Under the pieces are notes generated by a model that did no database searches, was not told the origin of the DNA, and worked only from the letters and a program-made list of their open reading frames with translations. Both the position numbers and the translations under genes were made by a program. Positions 1-6,174 of a stretch of DNA of 29,618 nt are shown piece after piece. The first letter of the stretch is position 1. Each line of letters opens with the position of its first letter. Source of the stretch: a virus; the IMG/VR virus record IMGVR_UViG_3300046167_000221, positions 1 to 29,618 of that record, one strand, 5' to 3'.

Positions 1-95
1 ATTAAGTATAAAAAAATTAATTCTCTTTACAAAAGGGATTTAATATGATAAGAAATCAAGATTATATTAACTAATAGTTATAACCAAAAGTTATT

Positions 96-233
96 ATGGA
101 AATAAACTTAATTTTATTAGTGCCTAACGCAATGATGTTAGGATGGCAGTATCACGAACCAGAGAAAGGATTTGAATATTCAGAACTTAATCTGTTTTTA
201 TTCTTTGGTCAGATACAAGTACGATGGGAGTAA
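96..233 (+). CDS. Small conserved-looking phage protein, unknown function
   Basis: A 45-residue ORF starting MEINLILLVPNAMM and ending QIQVRWE. It has an aliphatic N-terminal stretch followed by an acidic/aromatic middle (WQYHEPEKGFEYSELN). It has the look of small proteins that sit next to holin genes in flavobacterial phages, which is recall and not a search. It lies 45 bases upstream of the holin, so it probably belongs to the lysis/late transcript continuing from the right end of the window. There is no Shine-Dalgarno, as is normal for Bacteroidota. No function is proposed. Confidence 0.6.
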   Translation: MEINLILLVPNAMMLGWQYHEPEKGFEYSELNLFLFFGQIQVRWE

Positions 234-278
234 TTACTCTCGTTAATCGAACAAGGGTAAATAACTAAACTTATACAG

Positions 279-671
279 ATGAAAAAGATACTAAATTGGT
301 TTACTGGTGGTGTAATTAAAGAAATAGGTAATGCGATAGATAAACTATTTACCACAGAAGAAGAACGCTTAAAAGCCAAGAATGAGATATTCAAGGTACT
401 ACAAGAACAACAATTAGAATTACAGAAACTACAAACAGAAATAATTGTTACAGAAGCAAATGGTAATTGGTTACAGAGAAGTTGGCGACCAATACTTATG
501 TTAGCATTTGGTTTTATAGTTATCTATGTTAAGTTCATTGCACCTTTATTTAACTTACCTATTCCTCCTTTAGAGAATGAGTTTTGGAACTTATTACAGT
601 TAGGTATTGGAGGTTATGTAGTTGGTAGAAGTGCTGAAAAGATAGCAGGTAACATCACAATTAAAAAATAA
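279..671 (+). CDS. Holin, 3-TM family (GTA_holin_3TM-like)
   Basis: This 130-residue protein has an amphipathic N-terminal half (residues about 1-62, with a charged probable coiled-coil section rich in E, K and Q). It then has the family hallmark QRSWRPILML near residue 66, a transmembrane stretch at about 71-92, a short proline-rich loop (PIPPLEN), and a last hydrophobic stretch with GIGGYVVGRSAEKIA. The order W-x-R-P, membrane segment, then G-G-Y-V-x-G-R-S-A-E-K is characteristic of the 3-TM gene-transfer-agent holin family. It should form or trigger pores in the inner membrane at lysis, letting the M15 endolysin at 29201 reach the wall. The endolysin is at the opposite end of the window, which fits a circularly permuted map. 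Confidence 0.85.
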   Translation: MKKILNWFTGGVIKEIGNAIDKLFTTEEERLKAKNEIFKVLQEQQLELQKLQTEIIVTEANGNWLQRSWRPILMLAFGFIVIYVKFIAPLFNLPIPPLENEFWNLLQLGIGGYVVGRSAEKIAGNITIKK

Positions 672-844
672 TTTATATTTCTCTTTTTTATTTAAAAAAA
701 AATATATAACTTTGTAATTTATTATTATTACAATTATATAAAAATATATTTATAAAGATAGTTATAAAAACAATTATAAAATAATTATATAAAAATAGTT
801 ATAAAAAACATTAAAAAATATATATAAATAAAAATATAAGATTT
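672..844 (+). repeat. Extremely A+T-rich intergenic gap with short direct repeats
   Basis: By my count only about 11 of some 173 bases are G or C. ATAGTTATAAAAA occurs exactly at 758-770 and 795-807, and AATTATATAAAAATA at 732-746 and 783-797, so two direct repeats interleave. No ORF of note lies here. It separates the lysis genes from the first early gene. It could be a replication origin/unwinding element, a regulator-binding site, or simply a promoter region. I cannot choose between these from sequence alone. Confidence 0.5.
707..714 (+). promoter_or_regulatory. Possible Bacteroidota -7 element (TAACTTTG)
   Basis: TAACTTTG fits TAnnTTTG. No clear TTTG lies about 19 bases upstream, only a T-rich run near 684-693, so this is weaker than the promoters at 1502 and 6101. 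It is well placed to drive the operon starting at 845, but the gap to that gene is long (about 130 bases). Confidence 0.35.
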
Positions 845-985
845 ATGAACTCTATTCAATTAAAAAAAACAGACAAAAAAGATTATTACAGATTATTTTT
901 AAATGGTGTTGATGTTACTGGAGAACAAGAAAGAAGTGTGTTTAGACATATAATAGAGGTTGTAGATAACGGAATAGGACATTAA
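845..985 (+). CDS. Small hypothetical protein upstream of ninG-like gene
   Basis: A 46-residue ORF (MNSIQLKKTDKK... ending DNGIGH) whose TAA overlaps the next ATG as TAATG at 983-987, a typical coupling in this genome. The product is charged and soluble, with a LFLNGVDVTGEQ centre. The 60-residue protein at 1563 has a loosely similar NIWLNGSI segment, perhaps the same small fold. Function is unknown. It is too short to be certain, but the coupling and codon choice match its neighbours. Confidence 0.55.
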   Translation: MNSIQLKKTDKKDYYRLFLNGVDVTGEQERSVFRHIIEVVDNGIGH

Positions 986-1365
986 TGCCACGTAAAGCAA
1001 GTAGAAAAACAATAGTTAAAAAGTTAGATGCAATCTTTAGTATTTACATACGTAGAAGATATGCTAAAGATGATATAGCTGAATGTGTTACTTGTGGTAA
1101 GCAAGACCATTGGAAGAGTTTACAAGCAGGTCATTTTATGAGTAGGAAGCATTACTCTACTCGATGGGATGAAGATAACGTAGAGGTTCAATGTATGGGT
1201 TGCAACGTTTACAGATACGGAGAACAATATTTATTTGCTAAACATTTAGGAGAAGATAAAGCAGATAGATTGCTTATTAAGAGCAGACAAATACAAAAAT
1301 TTACAGATATAGAATTATTAGAACTGATAGAGTATTATAAACATAAGGTTGATAACTTAAAATAG
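985..1365 (+). CDS. ninG: NinG/Rap-like recombination nuclease
   Basis: This 126-residue protein has the NinG layout: a basic N-terminus, a zinc-binding pair C34-x2-C37, then Q-A-G-H-F-M-S-R at 47-54 with H50, N65-V-E-V-Q, and a second pair C70-x2-C73 followed by N74 and Y-G-E. NinG (lambda Rap) processes branched recombination intermediates, and the H/N and zinc ligands place it near HNH-type nucleases. It is shorter than lambda NinG (about 200 residues) but similar to forms I know from flavobacterial phages. It begins 1 base inside the stop of the upstream small ORF and is followed by a strong terminator at 1437, so it closes a short operon. Confidence 0.85.
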   Translation: MPRKASRKTIVKKLDAIFSIYIRRRYAKDDIAECVTCGKQDHWKSLQAGHFMSRKHYSTRWDEDNVEVQCMGCNVYRYGEQYLFAKHLGEDKADRLLIKSRQIQKFTDIELLELIEYYKHKVDNLK

Positions 1366-1436
1366 ATATATCAATTATTATGACTATATTTGAATGTCAT
1401 TAAGATTTTTACTTTTCTCAATTTTGTCTTTATTTT

Positions 1437-1470
1437 AAAAGGGTTACATTAATTTGTAACCTTTTTTTTT
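1437..1470 (+). terminator. Intrinsic terminator after ninG-like gene
   Basis: Perfect 7-bp stem GGTTACA (1442-1448) / TGTAACC (1455-1461) with a 6-base loop, extendable by A:T pairs outside, followed by nine T residues (1462-1470). This is strong. Confidence 0.9.
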
Positions 1471-1501
1471 GTACTTATTTAAAAATAATTAACATTTATT
1501 G

Positions 1502-1531
1502 TTGGTAATTAAAATATTTGTTTTATATTTG
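1502..1531 (+). promoter_or_regulatory. Bacteroidota-type promoter P1 (TTG-N19-TATATTTG)
   Basis: TTG at 1502-1504, a 19-base spacer, then TATATTTG at 1524-1531, matching the TTG/TTTG...TAnnTTTG consensus. It lies just after a terminator and ends 31 bases before the ATG at 1563. The leader shares TTAAAGACAAA and TATTATGACA with promoter P2 at 6101-6131. Confidence 0.85.
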
Positions 1532-1562
1532 TATCATAATAATTAATTAAAGACAAAATATT

Positions 1563-1745
1563 ATGACACTTACAAAGAATTTATTACAAGAACAAGATTT
1601 AGAATTTACTAACTCAAGAGAAGATTTAATTGAAGTATCTTTATTTAAAGATAAGTTTAATATATGGTTAAATGGTTCTATTATTGAAAACACAAAATCT
1701 TTAAAACAAACGCAAGTTAAATTAGATTTTTTAAAATCATTATAA
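1563..1745 (+). CDS. Small early protein, unknown function
   Basis: A 60-residue charged protein with no recognised domain. It is the first gene after promoter P1, so it is probably expressed immediately after infection, a position where phages often place host-takeover proteins (an inference from position only). Residues about 25-60 (SLFKDKFNIWLNGSIIENTK onward) look like a small beta-alpha unit with a basic C-terminal helix. The start follows TATTATGACA, the same start context as the gene at 6175. Confidence 0.65.
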   Translation: MTLTKNLLQEQDLEFTNSREDLIEVSLFKDKFNIWLNGSIIENTKSLKQTQVKLDFLKSL

Positions 1746-1749
1746 TATT

Positions 1750-1953
1750 ATGACATTATTAGAAAGATTAAAACCACAGTACAAAGATTTAATAGACCAA
1801 AAGAACGATAAGTTCCCTACACTTATAGGAATTATTTATGACTATTTAGAAAGCGAACAATACATATTCAATTTAAAGTGGGGTGTTTGGTCAGATATAA
1901 AATCATTTACCAACGCAGATAATCCTTATGACTTATTCATTGATAATATATAA
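1750..1953 (+). CDS. Small early protein, unknown function
   Basis: A 67-residue protein beginning MTLLERLKPQYKDLI. It is mostly alpha-helical by composition, with an aromatic C-terminal half (LKWGVWSDIKSF). It starts 4 bases after the previous stop, so it is in the same P1 operon. I have the impression of similar proteins in other flavobacterial phages but no function for them. No membrane segment or metal motif is visible. Confidence 0.65.
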   Translation: MTLLERLKPQYKDLIDQKNDKFPTLIGIIYDYLESEQYIFNLKWGVWSDIKSFTNADNPYDLFIDNI

Positions 1954-1955
1954 TT

Positions 1956-2060
1956 ATGGAAAGTAATTGTTGTGGAGCATTACCTTTGTGGGAAACAGAC
2001 GTATGTTCAGATTGTGGAGAACACGCAGAATTTAATTATATAGATGAAGATATTATTTAA
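1956..2060 (+). CDS. Mini zinc-ribbon protein
   Basis: A 34-residue ORF starting 2 bases after the previous stop. It contains C5-C6 near the start (MESNCCGALP) and C17-x2-C20 (VCSDCGEH), a plausible four-cysteine zinc knuckle in a very small acidic protein. Such tiny CxxC proteins are frequent in Bacteroidota phages and a second one occurs at 7074. It could bind RNA polymerase or nucleic acid; nothing here shows which. Confidence 0.55.
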   Translation: MESNCCGALPLWETDVCSDCGEHAEFNYIDEDII

Positions 2061-2072
2061 AAAAATAAAACA

Positions 2073-2258
2073 ATGGTGGGACAAGATAATAGTATTACGA
2101 AGATAAACGATTCAGCTTGGGAGAAGCTAAAGAAACAAATTGAGTATCATTTAAAGCAAGATAGCAACTTAACTGATATAAGGATTAACTATCAAGTTAA
2201 AGTGCCAGAAAGAGGTACAAGAAACTATTTAGGATTAAGTGTAAAAATAAACGAATAA
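2073..2258 (+). CDS. Small early protein, unknown function
   Basis: A 61-residue soluble protein (MVGQDNSITKINDSAWEKLK onward). It is predicted to have one amphipathic helix (residues 14-30) followed by two or three beta strands ending LGLSVKINE. No motif is recognised. It is part of the P1 small-gene cluster, 12 bases after the preceding gene. Confidence 0.6.
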   Translation: MVGQDNSITKINDSAWEKLKKQIEYHLKQDSNLTDIRINYQVKVPERGTRNYLGLSVKINE

Positions 2259-2262
2259 TTAT

Positions 2263-2421
2263 GTAGCAAATTTAATAACATTAGGAGCATTACTTGTTTT
2301 AGCATTTATTTTTGGATATGCTAAAGGTTCAGAATTTACAGAAGATAGAATTAGAACAAAGTTTTGTATTAAGAAGAAATATTCATATAGTGAATTTATG
2401 GATATAATTGAAGATAATTAA
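2263..2421 (+). pseudogene. Open frame for a small membrane protein that lacks a usable start
   Basis: The frame from 2263 to the TAA at 2419-2421 reads as a convincing single-span membrane protein: NLITLGALLVLAFIFGYAKG followed by a charged tail. It contains no ATG, GTG or TTG before 2398. The ATG at 2261 is in another frame and meets TAG at once. Removing the two bases TA after that ATG, or adding one base, would give ATG-GCA-AAT-TTA and restore a gene. It may be a broken gene, a sequence error, or a gene using a non-standard start (ATA/ATT). Confidence 0.4.
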
Positions 2422-2440
2422 ATAAATTTTTATATATTTG
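2408..2440 (+). promoter_or_regulatory. Possible Bacteroidota-type promoter (TATATTTG)
   Basis: TATATTTG at 2433-2440 matches the -7 box, with TTG at 2408-2410 and a 22-base spacer (longer than the 19 of P1 and P2). It would drive the recombination/SSB operon beginning at 2455/2490. A 12-codon ORF (2455-2493) directly downstream overlaps the next ATG and may be a leader peptide. Confidence 0.5.
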
Positions 2441-2489
2441 AAAAACAATAACTTATGACACATACAGAGGACATTAAAAGAGTAACATT

Positions 2490-2607
2490 ATGACAGAAGA
2501 TTTTGAACAGTACCTACATAATAGGATTGAAGCATTAGAAAACAGAGTACAGTTTTTTAGAAGCACAATTAGAAATTAGTAAACAAATAAATTTTAAAAT
2601 AGAATGA
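2490..2607 (+). pseudogene. Small coiled-coil protein with an apparent frame break in a T run
   Basis: Read straight, the ATG at 2490 gives 29 residues ending at a TAG at 2577-2579. If one T of the T6 run at 2553-2558 is skipped, the heptad-like helix continues naturally (RVQFLEAQLEISKQINFK) to a TGA at 2605-2607. That TGA overlaps the next ATG as ATGA, the usual coupling in this genome. The restored 38-residue product is a simple coiled coil. The regular leucine spacing and the ATGA junction argue that the shifted frame is the real one. Possible causes are a homopolymer sequencing error, a real mutation, or a +1 ribosomal slip. Confidence 0.6.
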
Positions 2608-2987
2608 ACAAAGACAAATTAATTGAGTTGTACAAGAAGTACGGATTAACAAAAGATGATGTATTTAAGCACCAACACTATGTTATTATCACAAGGCAAG
2701 GTATTGACAAGATACAAGCAGTAGAACAAATGAGCGTAACTTATGAAGTTATAAGATGTGAAACTAACTTTGCAGTATTTAAAGCATACGCAGAAAAAGA
2801 AGGTAAGAAGATTGAAACCTTTGGTTCTGCATTAAAAGGAGAAGGCTACAAAGATGGGAATACCAACTCTTGGTATGTTGCTGAAATGGCAGAGAAAAGA
2901 GCAATGTCAAGAGCAGTTCTTAAATTAACTGGGTTCTATGAACTTGGAGTATTTGGAGAAGATGAATCAGAATCATTTAAAAAGTAA
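2604..2987 (+). CDS. Probable recombination/annealing-associated protein
   Basis: A 127-residue protein of a type I know from many Bacteroidota phages. Its conserved centre is ETFGSALKGEGYKDGNTN and WYVAEMAEKRAMSRAVLK followed by LTGFYELGVFGEDE. The A-x-K-R-A-x-S-R-A-V-L pattern is reminiscent of the A-E-T-R-A-i-G-R-A-L signature of Rad52/ERF-like single-strand annealing proteins, though the protein is shorter than those. It sits directly upstream of an SSB-like gene, as annealing proteins often do. I would call it an annealing-protein candidate only. The start is fixed by the ATGA overlap with the restored upstream frame. Confidence 0.6.
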   Translation: MNKDKLIELYKKYGLTKDDVFKHQHYVIITRQGIDKIQAVEQMSVTYEVIRCETNFAVFKAYAEKEGKKIETFGSALKGEGYKDGNTNSWYVAEMAEKRAMSRAVLKLTGFYELGVFGEDESESFKK

Positions 2988-3027
2988 ATTAAATAAGTAT
3001 ATTAATCTAAATTAAAATAGAAGTATT

Positions 3028-3324
3028 ATGAGTGCAATTATCAATTACAGTATCAGAGTAGACAAATTACCAAAAGAGAAATTTATAGCAGGAAAAGACG
3101 GAGCAGTTTATTTAAACCTAACAATGTCGGTAAACGATGAAACAAGGTTCGGAAACAACGCATCAATCTACATCTCACAAACCAAAGAGGAGAACGAAGC
3201 TAAAAAGCAAAGGAACTACGTAGGAAACGGAAAGGTAGTATGGAACAACGGAAGTATTGTAAACGCTGAAAAAGAAGTAAAAGAAGCGTTACAAGAGGAA
3301 GTTGTAAGCGACTTACCATTTTAA
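3028..3324 (+). CDS. SSB-like single-strand DNA-binding protein
   Basis: A 98-residue protein with a compact beta-rich body (residues 1-65) and a low-complexity acidic tail ending EEVVSDLPF. An acidic tail ending in D-x-P-F is the protein-interaction tip of bacterial SSBs. Together with the position between the annealing candidate and the helicase, this strongly suggests ssDNA binding. The body is shorter than standard SSB (OB fold about 110 residues) and lacks an obvious Gly-rich linker. The N-terminal M-S-A-I-I-N-Y-S-I-R-V-D-K-L-P strand resembles phage SSB variants. A strong terminator follows immediately. Confidence 0.7.
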   Translation: MSAIINYSIRVDKLPKEKFIAGKDGAVYLNLTMSVNDETRFGNNASIYISQTKEENEAKKQRNYVGNGKVVWNNGSIVNAEKEVKEALQEEVVSDLPF

Positions 3325-3331
3325 ATTATAG

Positions 3332-3361
3332 AGGGGGGTTTTATTACTCCCCTTTTTTTTT
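3332..3361 (+). terminator. Intrinsic terminator after SSB-like gene
   Basis: Stem AGGGGGG (3332-3338) / CTCCCCT (3347-3353) with one G:T pair and an 8-base loop, then nine T residues (3353-3361). Confidence 0.85.
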
Positions 3362-3407
3362 ATATATTAGCGAAGTAGAGTAAAAGTAATGACACAAAAT
3401 AATTTAA

Positions 3408-4295
3408 ATGACAGAACAGATTACAGAAGAAAAGACCATAGAGAATATGGCAATGGAACTTATAGCAAAGGATTGTGAAGTATTTACGGATGAGGTTTTA
3501 GATTATCCTCCAGTAGCATTAAGTTTTGGAGAAAAGACATTAGAAACAAGAAAAGGAATAAAGAAAGTACCAATACCAATAGGAACGTATGGTAATATAA
3601 GTTTCGTACAAGCACCGAGTAAAACTGGTAAAACATTTTTTTTAAGTTTATTGGCAGGTGTTTTTTTAAGCGGAAATAATATTTATGGAGGAAATTTAAA
3701 AGGGCATAGAGATGGTAGGTGTTTAATTCATTTTGATACAGAGATGGGTTTATGGCACACGCAACAAGTTGCTAAACGAATTGAAAGTATGGCAGGAGAT
3801 ATAGATTTAGGTTGCTACAAAAAATATGCTTTAAGAAAGTTAGGTTATAAAGATATGCTTACTTTCATAGAATACATTTTAAAAGAGAATGAGGGGAATA
3901 ATGGTTTAGTAATTATAGATGGTGTAGCAGACCTCGTAACAGAGGTTAATGATATAAAAGATGGAAACGAATGCGTAAGAACATTAATGAGATTATCTGT
4001 TGAATATGATTGCCATATTATAACTGTAATACATAGCAACTATGGAAGTGATAAAGCAACTGGTCATCTTGGTTCTACGTTATATAAGAAATGTGAAACT
4101 GCTATCAGTTTAGAAAAAAGCACAACACACAACGGAAGAGTAGATGTAAAATGTAAATTAAGCAGAGGGTTTAGATTTGATAACTTTAGCTTTGAGATAA
4201 ATCAATATGAGTTACCTTTTGTAGTTGGAGAGATATACGACCCATTAGAAGGTTTTGTACGTAAACAACCAATAAATAAAAAAATACCATTTTAA
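3408..4295 (+). CDS. RecA-fold helicase-like ATPase (RepA/AAA_25 type)
   Basis: This 295-residue protein has Walker A APSKTGKT at residues 69-76, a substrate/acidic motif HFDTEMG near 108-114, Walker B LVIIDG at 167-172, and a sensor-like VIHSN at 207-211 followed by GHLGSTLYKKCE. This is the hexameric RecA/RepA-type replicative helicase core without a primase domain. It should unwind DNA or load replication proteins at phage forks. The last residues, NKKIPF, resemble the IPF tip of SSB proteins, and the neighbouring SSB-like protein ends DLPF. The start is the ATG at 3408, 83 bases after the SSB stop and beyond the terminator. No TAnnTTTG box is clear in that gap. Confidence 0.8.
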   Translation: MTEQITEEKTIENMAMELIAKDCEVFTDEVLDYPPVALSFGEKTLETRKGIKKVPIPIGTYGNISFVQAPSKTGKTFFLSLLAGVFLSGNNIYGGNLKGHRDGRCLIHFDTEMGLWHTQQVAKRIESMAGDIDLGCYKKYALRKLGYKDMLTFIEYILKENEGNNGLVIIDGVADLVTEVNDIKDGNECVRTLMRLSVEYDCHIITVIHSNYGSDKATGHLGSTLYKKCETAISLEKSTTHNGRVDVKCKLSRGFRFDNFSFEINQYELPFVVGEIYDPLEGFVRKQPINKKIPF

Positions 4296-4308
4296 ACAAT
4301 AAAAAAAA

Positions 4309-4806
4309 ATGTCAAACTTAATCGAAAAAGCAGCAGAGAAGCATCAAACTTGGATTAACATAGTAAACTCCTTTGGATGTCCTAAAAACATTTCAGAGGA
4401 CATAGTACAAGAAATGTATATTTATTTGATTAGGTATGAAAAAGAAGGAAAGAATATATGGTATGAAGATGGAGAGATAAACTACTATTATATATTTAAA
4501 CAGTTAAGAGGTATATATGTTGCTTTTTTAAGGAGTAACAGTAAGATAACAAAAGTAAGTTTAGATGAAATAGATAAACAGTTTGAAGAAATTGACCCTA
4601 TGGAATACGAGGAACAATATGAAACGTTTTTAAATAGTTATTTAAGAGCAGTTGATGATGTTTATTGGTATGACAAGAAAGTATTTGAATTGATAGCTAA
4701 AGGGAAGAGTGTAGCTAAATTAAGCAGGGAAACAAAGATAGGTTACTATTCTCTTTACAATACATTTAACAAAGTAAAGAACAAATTAAAAGATGATTTA
4801 TTATGA
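4309..4806 (+). CDS. Sigma-70-like (ECF-like) transcription factor
   Basis: A 165-residue protein. Residues about 28-45 (ISEDIVQEMYIYLIRYEK) match the sigma region 2 helix that contacts RNA polymerase (compare A-E-D-L-V-Q-E-x-F). The C-terminal GKSVAKLSRETKIGYYSLYN at about 131-150 reads as a region 4 helix-turn-helix, followed by a basic helix KVKNKLK. The spacing fits a small ECF-type factor with a degenerate region between. Such factors occur in Bacteroidota phages. It could redirect host polymerase to the ACTATATA-type sites seen ahead of later genes (inference). It begins 13 bases after the helicase stop and overlaps the next gene by ATGA. Confidence 0.65.
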   Translation: MSNLIEKAAEKHQTWINIVNSFGCPKNISEDIVQEMYIYLIRYEKEGKNIWYEDGEINYYYIFKQLRGIYVAFLRSNSKITKVSLDEIDKQFEEIDPMEYEEQYETFLNSYLRAVDDVYWYDKKVFELIAKGKSVAKLSRETKIGYYSLYNTFNKVKNKLKDDLL

Positions 4807-4946
4807 AACTCGGAAACTTTATAGAACTGATTACAACTTATACTGGTATCAAATGGCTTGTAGAAAAGGTAACTAAATTACTTGGTTATGAATCCTGCGG
4901 ATGTAATGATAGAAAAAATAAACTTAACGATGTTGAGTTATGGTAA
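4803..4946 (+). CDS. Small CGC-motif phage protein, unknown function
   Basis: A 47-residue ORF starting with an ATGA overlap with the sigma-like gene and itself overlapping the HNH gene start by 7 bases. It has an N-terminal helix (NFIELITTYTGIKWLVEKV) and then the motif ESCGCNDRKNKLNDVELW. The C-G-C-x-x-R-K-x-x-L-N pattern recurs in small proteins of Bacteroidota phages, as far as I recall. The two cysteines could bind metal or a partner. Function is unknown. Confidence 0.6.
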   Translation: MKLGNFIELITTYTGIKWLVEKVTKLLGYESCGCNDRKNKLNDVELW

Positions 4947-5485
4947 AGGTTTGTACAAAGTGTAAGGTAGAAAAAGAAGCAACTGAATTTCATAAATTAA
5001 AAAGAAATAAAAATGGGTTACACTCAAGTTGCAAGGTTTGTTATAAACAATACTATAAAGCTAACAAAGAACATATAAAAGAAATAAGTAGAAAATGGTA
5101 TCACGATAACAAAGAACATCATAACGAATACCGAAAAGAAAGAAAAAAAACAGATGCTTTATTTAAGATGAAGGGAAATTTAAGAACTAGAACTTCTTTA
5201 GTGTTCAGAAATAAAGGTTATTCAAAAAACACCAAAACTCAAGAGATGTTGGGAGTTGATTGGGAAGTAACTAAACAACATATAGAAAGACAATTTAAAA
5301 AAGGTATGAGTTGGGATAATTACGGAGAATGGCATATAGACCACATAATACCATTAGCATCTGCAAATACACCAGAAAGATTAAAAAAACTTTGCCATTA
5401 CACAAACTTACAACCTATGTGGGCAGTAGATAATTTAAGTAAATCAGATAGTATAAACGGACAACAAACACTTTTAAGGATATGA
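4940..5485 (+). CDS. HNH endonuclease
   Basis: This 181-residue protein has an N-terminal zinc ribbon C5-x2-C8 ... C31-x2-C34, a highly charged middle, and a C-terminal HNH core. The core has W131-H132-I-D134-H135-I-I-P-L, then L151-C-H-Y-T-N156-L-Q-P-M-W and D164-N165-L-S-K-S-D. This is the family of small phage HNH nucleases with an amino-terminal zinc finger. It may be free-standing/homing-like or help DNA packaging or host DNA degradation. Its position among replication genes rather than beside the terminase favours the former. Its stop overlaps the next start by ATGA. Confidence 0.85.
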   Translation: MVKVCTKCKVEKEATEFHKLKRNKNGLHSSCKVCYKQYYKANKEHIKEISRKWYHDNKEHHNEYRKERKKTDALFKMKGNLRTRTSLVFRNKGYSKNTKTQEMLGVDWEVTKQHIERQFKKGMSWDNYGEWHIDHIIPLASANTPERLKKLCHYTNLQPMWAVDNLSKSDSINGQQTLLRI

Positions 5486-5685
5486 CAGAACAAGATAGAA
5501 ATATATGGATAGATTTTAAGGCAAATGTAACGAGTAAATTAACTCCAGAGTATAGGAAAATCTTATGTACATTACACGCAAATTACTACAACCATAAATA
5601 TAACGAACCCTGCACTTGTAACGGAAGGATTTACAAGATGTGGATAGCTGACATAGATAGAATATATGATAAACAAAATTCATAA
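5482..5685 (+). CDS. Conserved-looking phage protein with CTC motif, unknown function
   Basis: A 67-residue helical protein. The C-terminal half reads NEPCTCNGRIYKMWIADIDR. C-x-C followed by a helix is seen in small flavobacterial phage proteins, but no function is known to me. It overlaps the HNH gene upstream by 4 bases and the nuclease gene downstream by 20 bases, so the three are one transcription unit. Confidence 0.6.
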   Translation: MTEQDRNIWIDFKANVTSKLTPEYRKILCTLHANYYNHKYNEPCTCNGRIYKMWIADIDRIYDKQNS

Positions 5686-6082
5686 GTTAGAACAAACGAT
5701 AGTACAATTATTAAATTTTGATGGATGGCAACTTAAATGGACTGGAGAAGGTTCAGAGAGTTGGGACGCAGAAGGATTAACACCAAAGGGTAAAGAATGC
5801 GTTATAGAGATGAAATTCAGAAATAAGCACTACGATACCAAGATGTTAGAAAAGTTTAAATACGATAAACTAATAGGCACTGGTAAAGTTGCTTTATACT
5901 TTGTAAATGACCCTAAAGCAAACTATTTGTTTTGGTTGAATGATATTGAATTACCAGAGGCAGTAAATAAATACTGTCCAGAAACCACAATGTGGGGAAA
6001 TAAGAAAGTTTTGAAACCTTGTTATCTACTTGAAGAAGACAAAGCAGTATTGATAAATAAAAATAATTCTGAAAATAATTGA
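5666..6082 (+). CDS. PD-(D/E)XK-type nuclease
   Basis: A 138-residue protein with the core W33-D34-A-E-G-L-T-P-K-G, then V-I-E48-M-K50-F, the D...(E)-x-K signature of the restriction-endonuclease fold. A helix (TKMLEKFKYDKL) and the strand VALYFVND follow. It is the size of phage Holliday-junction resolvases and small DNA-trimming nucleases. Without a search I cannot say which. The N-terminal 20 residues overlap the upstream gene, and a later start is possible. It is the last gene before promoter P2. Confidence 0.75.
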   Translation: MINKIHKLEQTIVQLLNFDGWQLKWTGEGSESWDAEGLTPKGKECVIEMKFRNKHYDTKMLEKFKYDKLIGTGKVALYFVNDPKANYLFWLNDIELPEAVNKYCPETTMWGNKKVLKPCYLLEEDKAVLINKNNSENN

Positions 6083-6100
6083 AAAAAAGTTATTAAAAAT

Positions 6101-6131
6101 TTTGTTTATAAGTAAATAAGTTTTATATTTG
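6101..6131 (+). promoter_or_regulatory. Bacteroidota-type promoter P2 (TTTG-N19-TATATTTG)
   Basis: TTTG at 6101-6104, a 19-base spacer, then TATATTTG at 6124-6131. The box and spacing are the same as P1. The leader carries TTAAAGACAAA and the start context TATTATGACA, also as at P1. It drives the small-gene run beginning at 6175. Confidence 0.88.
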
Positions 6132-6174
6132 TAGGGTAGTTAGGAAATAACCGCTACACTTAAAGACAAATATT

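Noticed and set aside
1380-1436. Possible extra gene between the ninG-like gene and its terminator
   Set aside because: Only a seven-codon ORF; stops in all forward frames; treated as untranslated trailer.
3390-3479. Small ORF MTQNNLNDRTDYRRKDHREY just before the helicase gene
   Set aside because: Almost entirely overlaps the helicase start in another frame, with a composition that follows from that frame. The ATG may matter as a leader, but I see no support.
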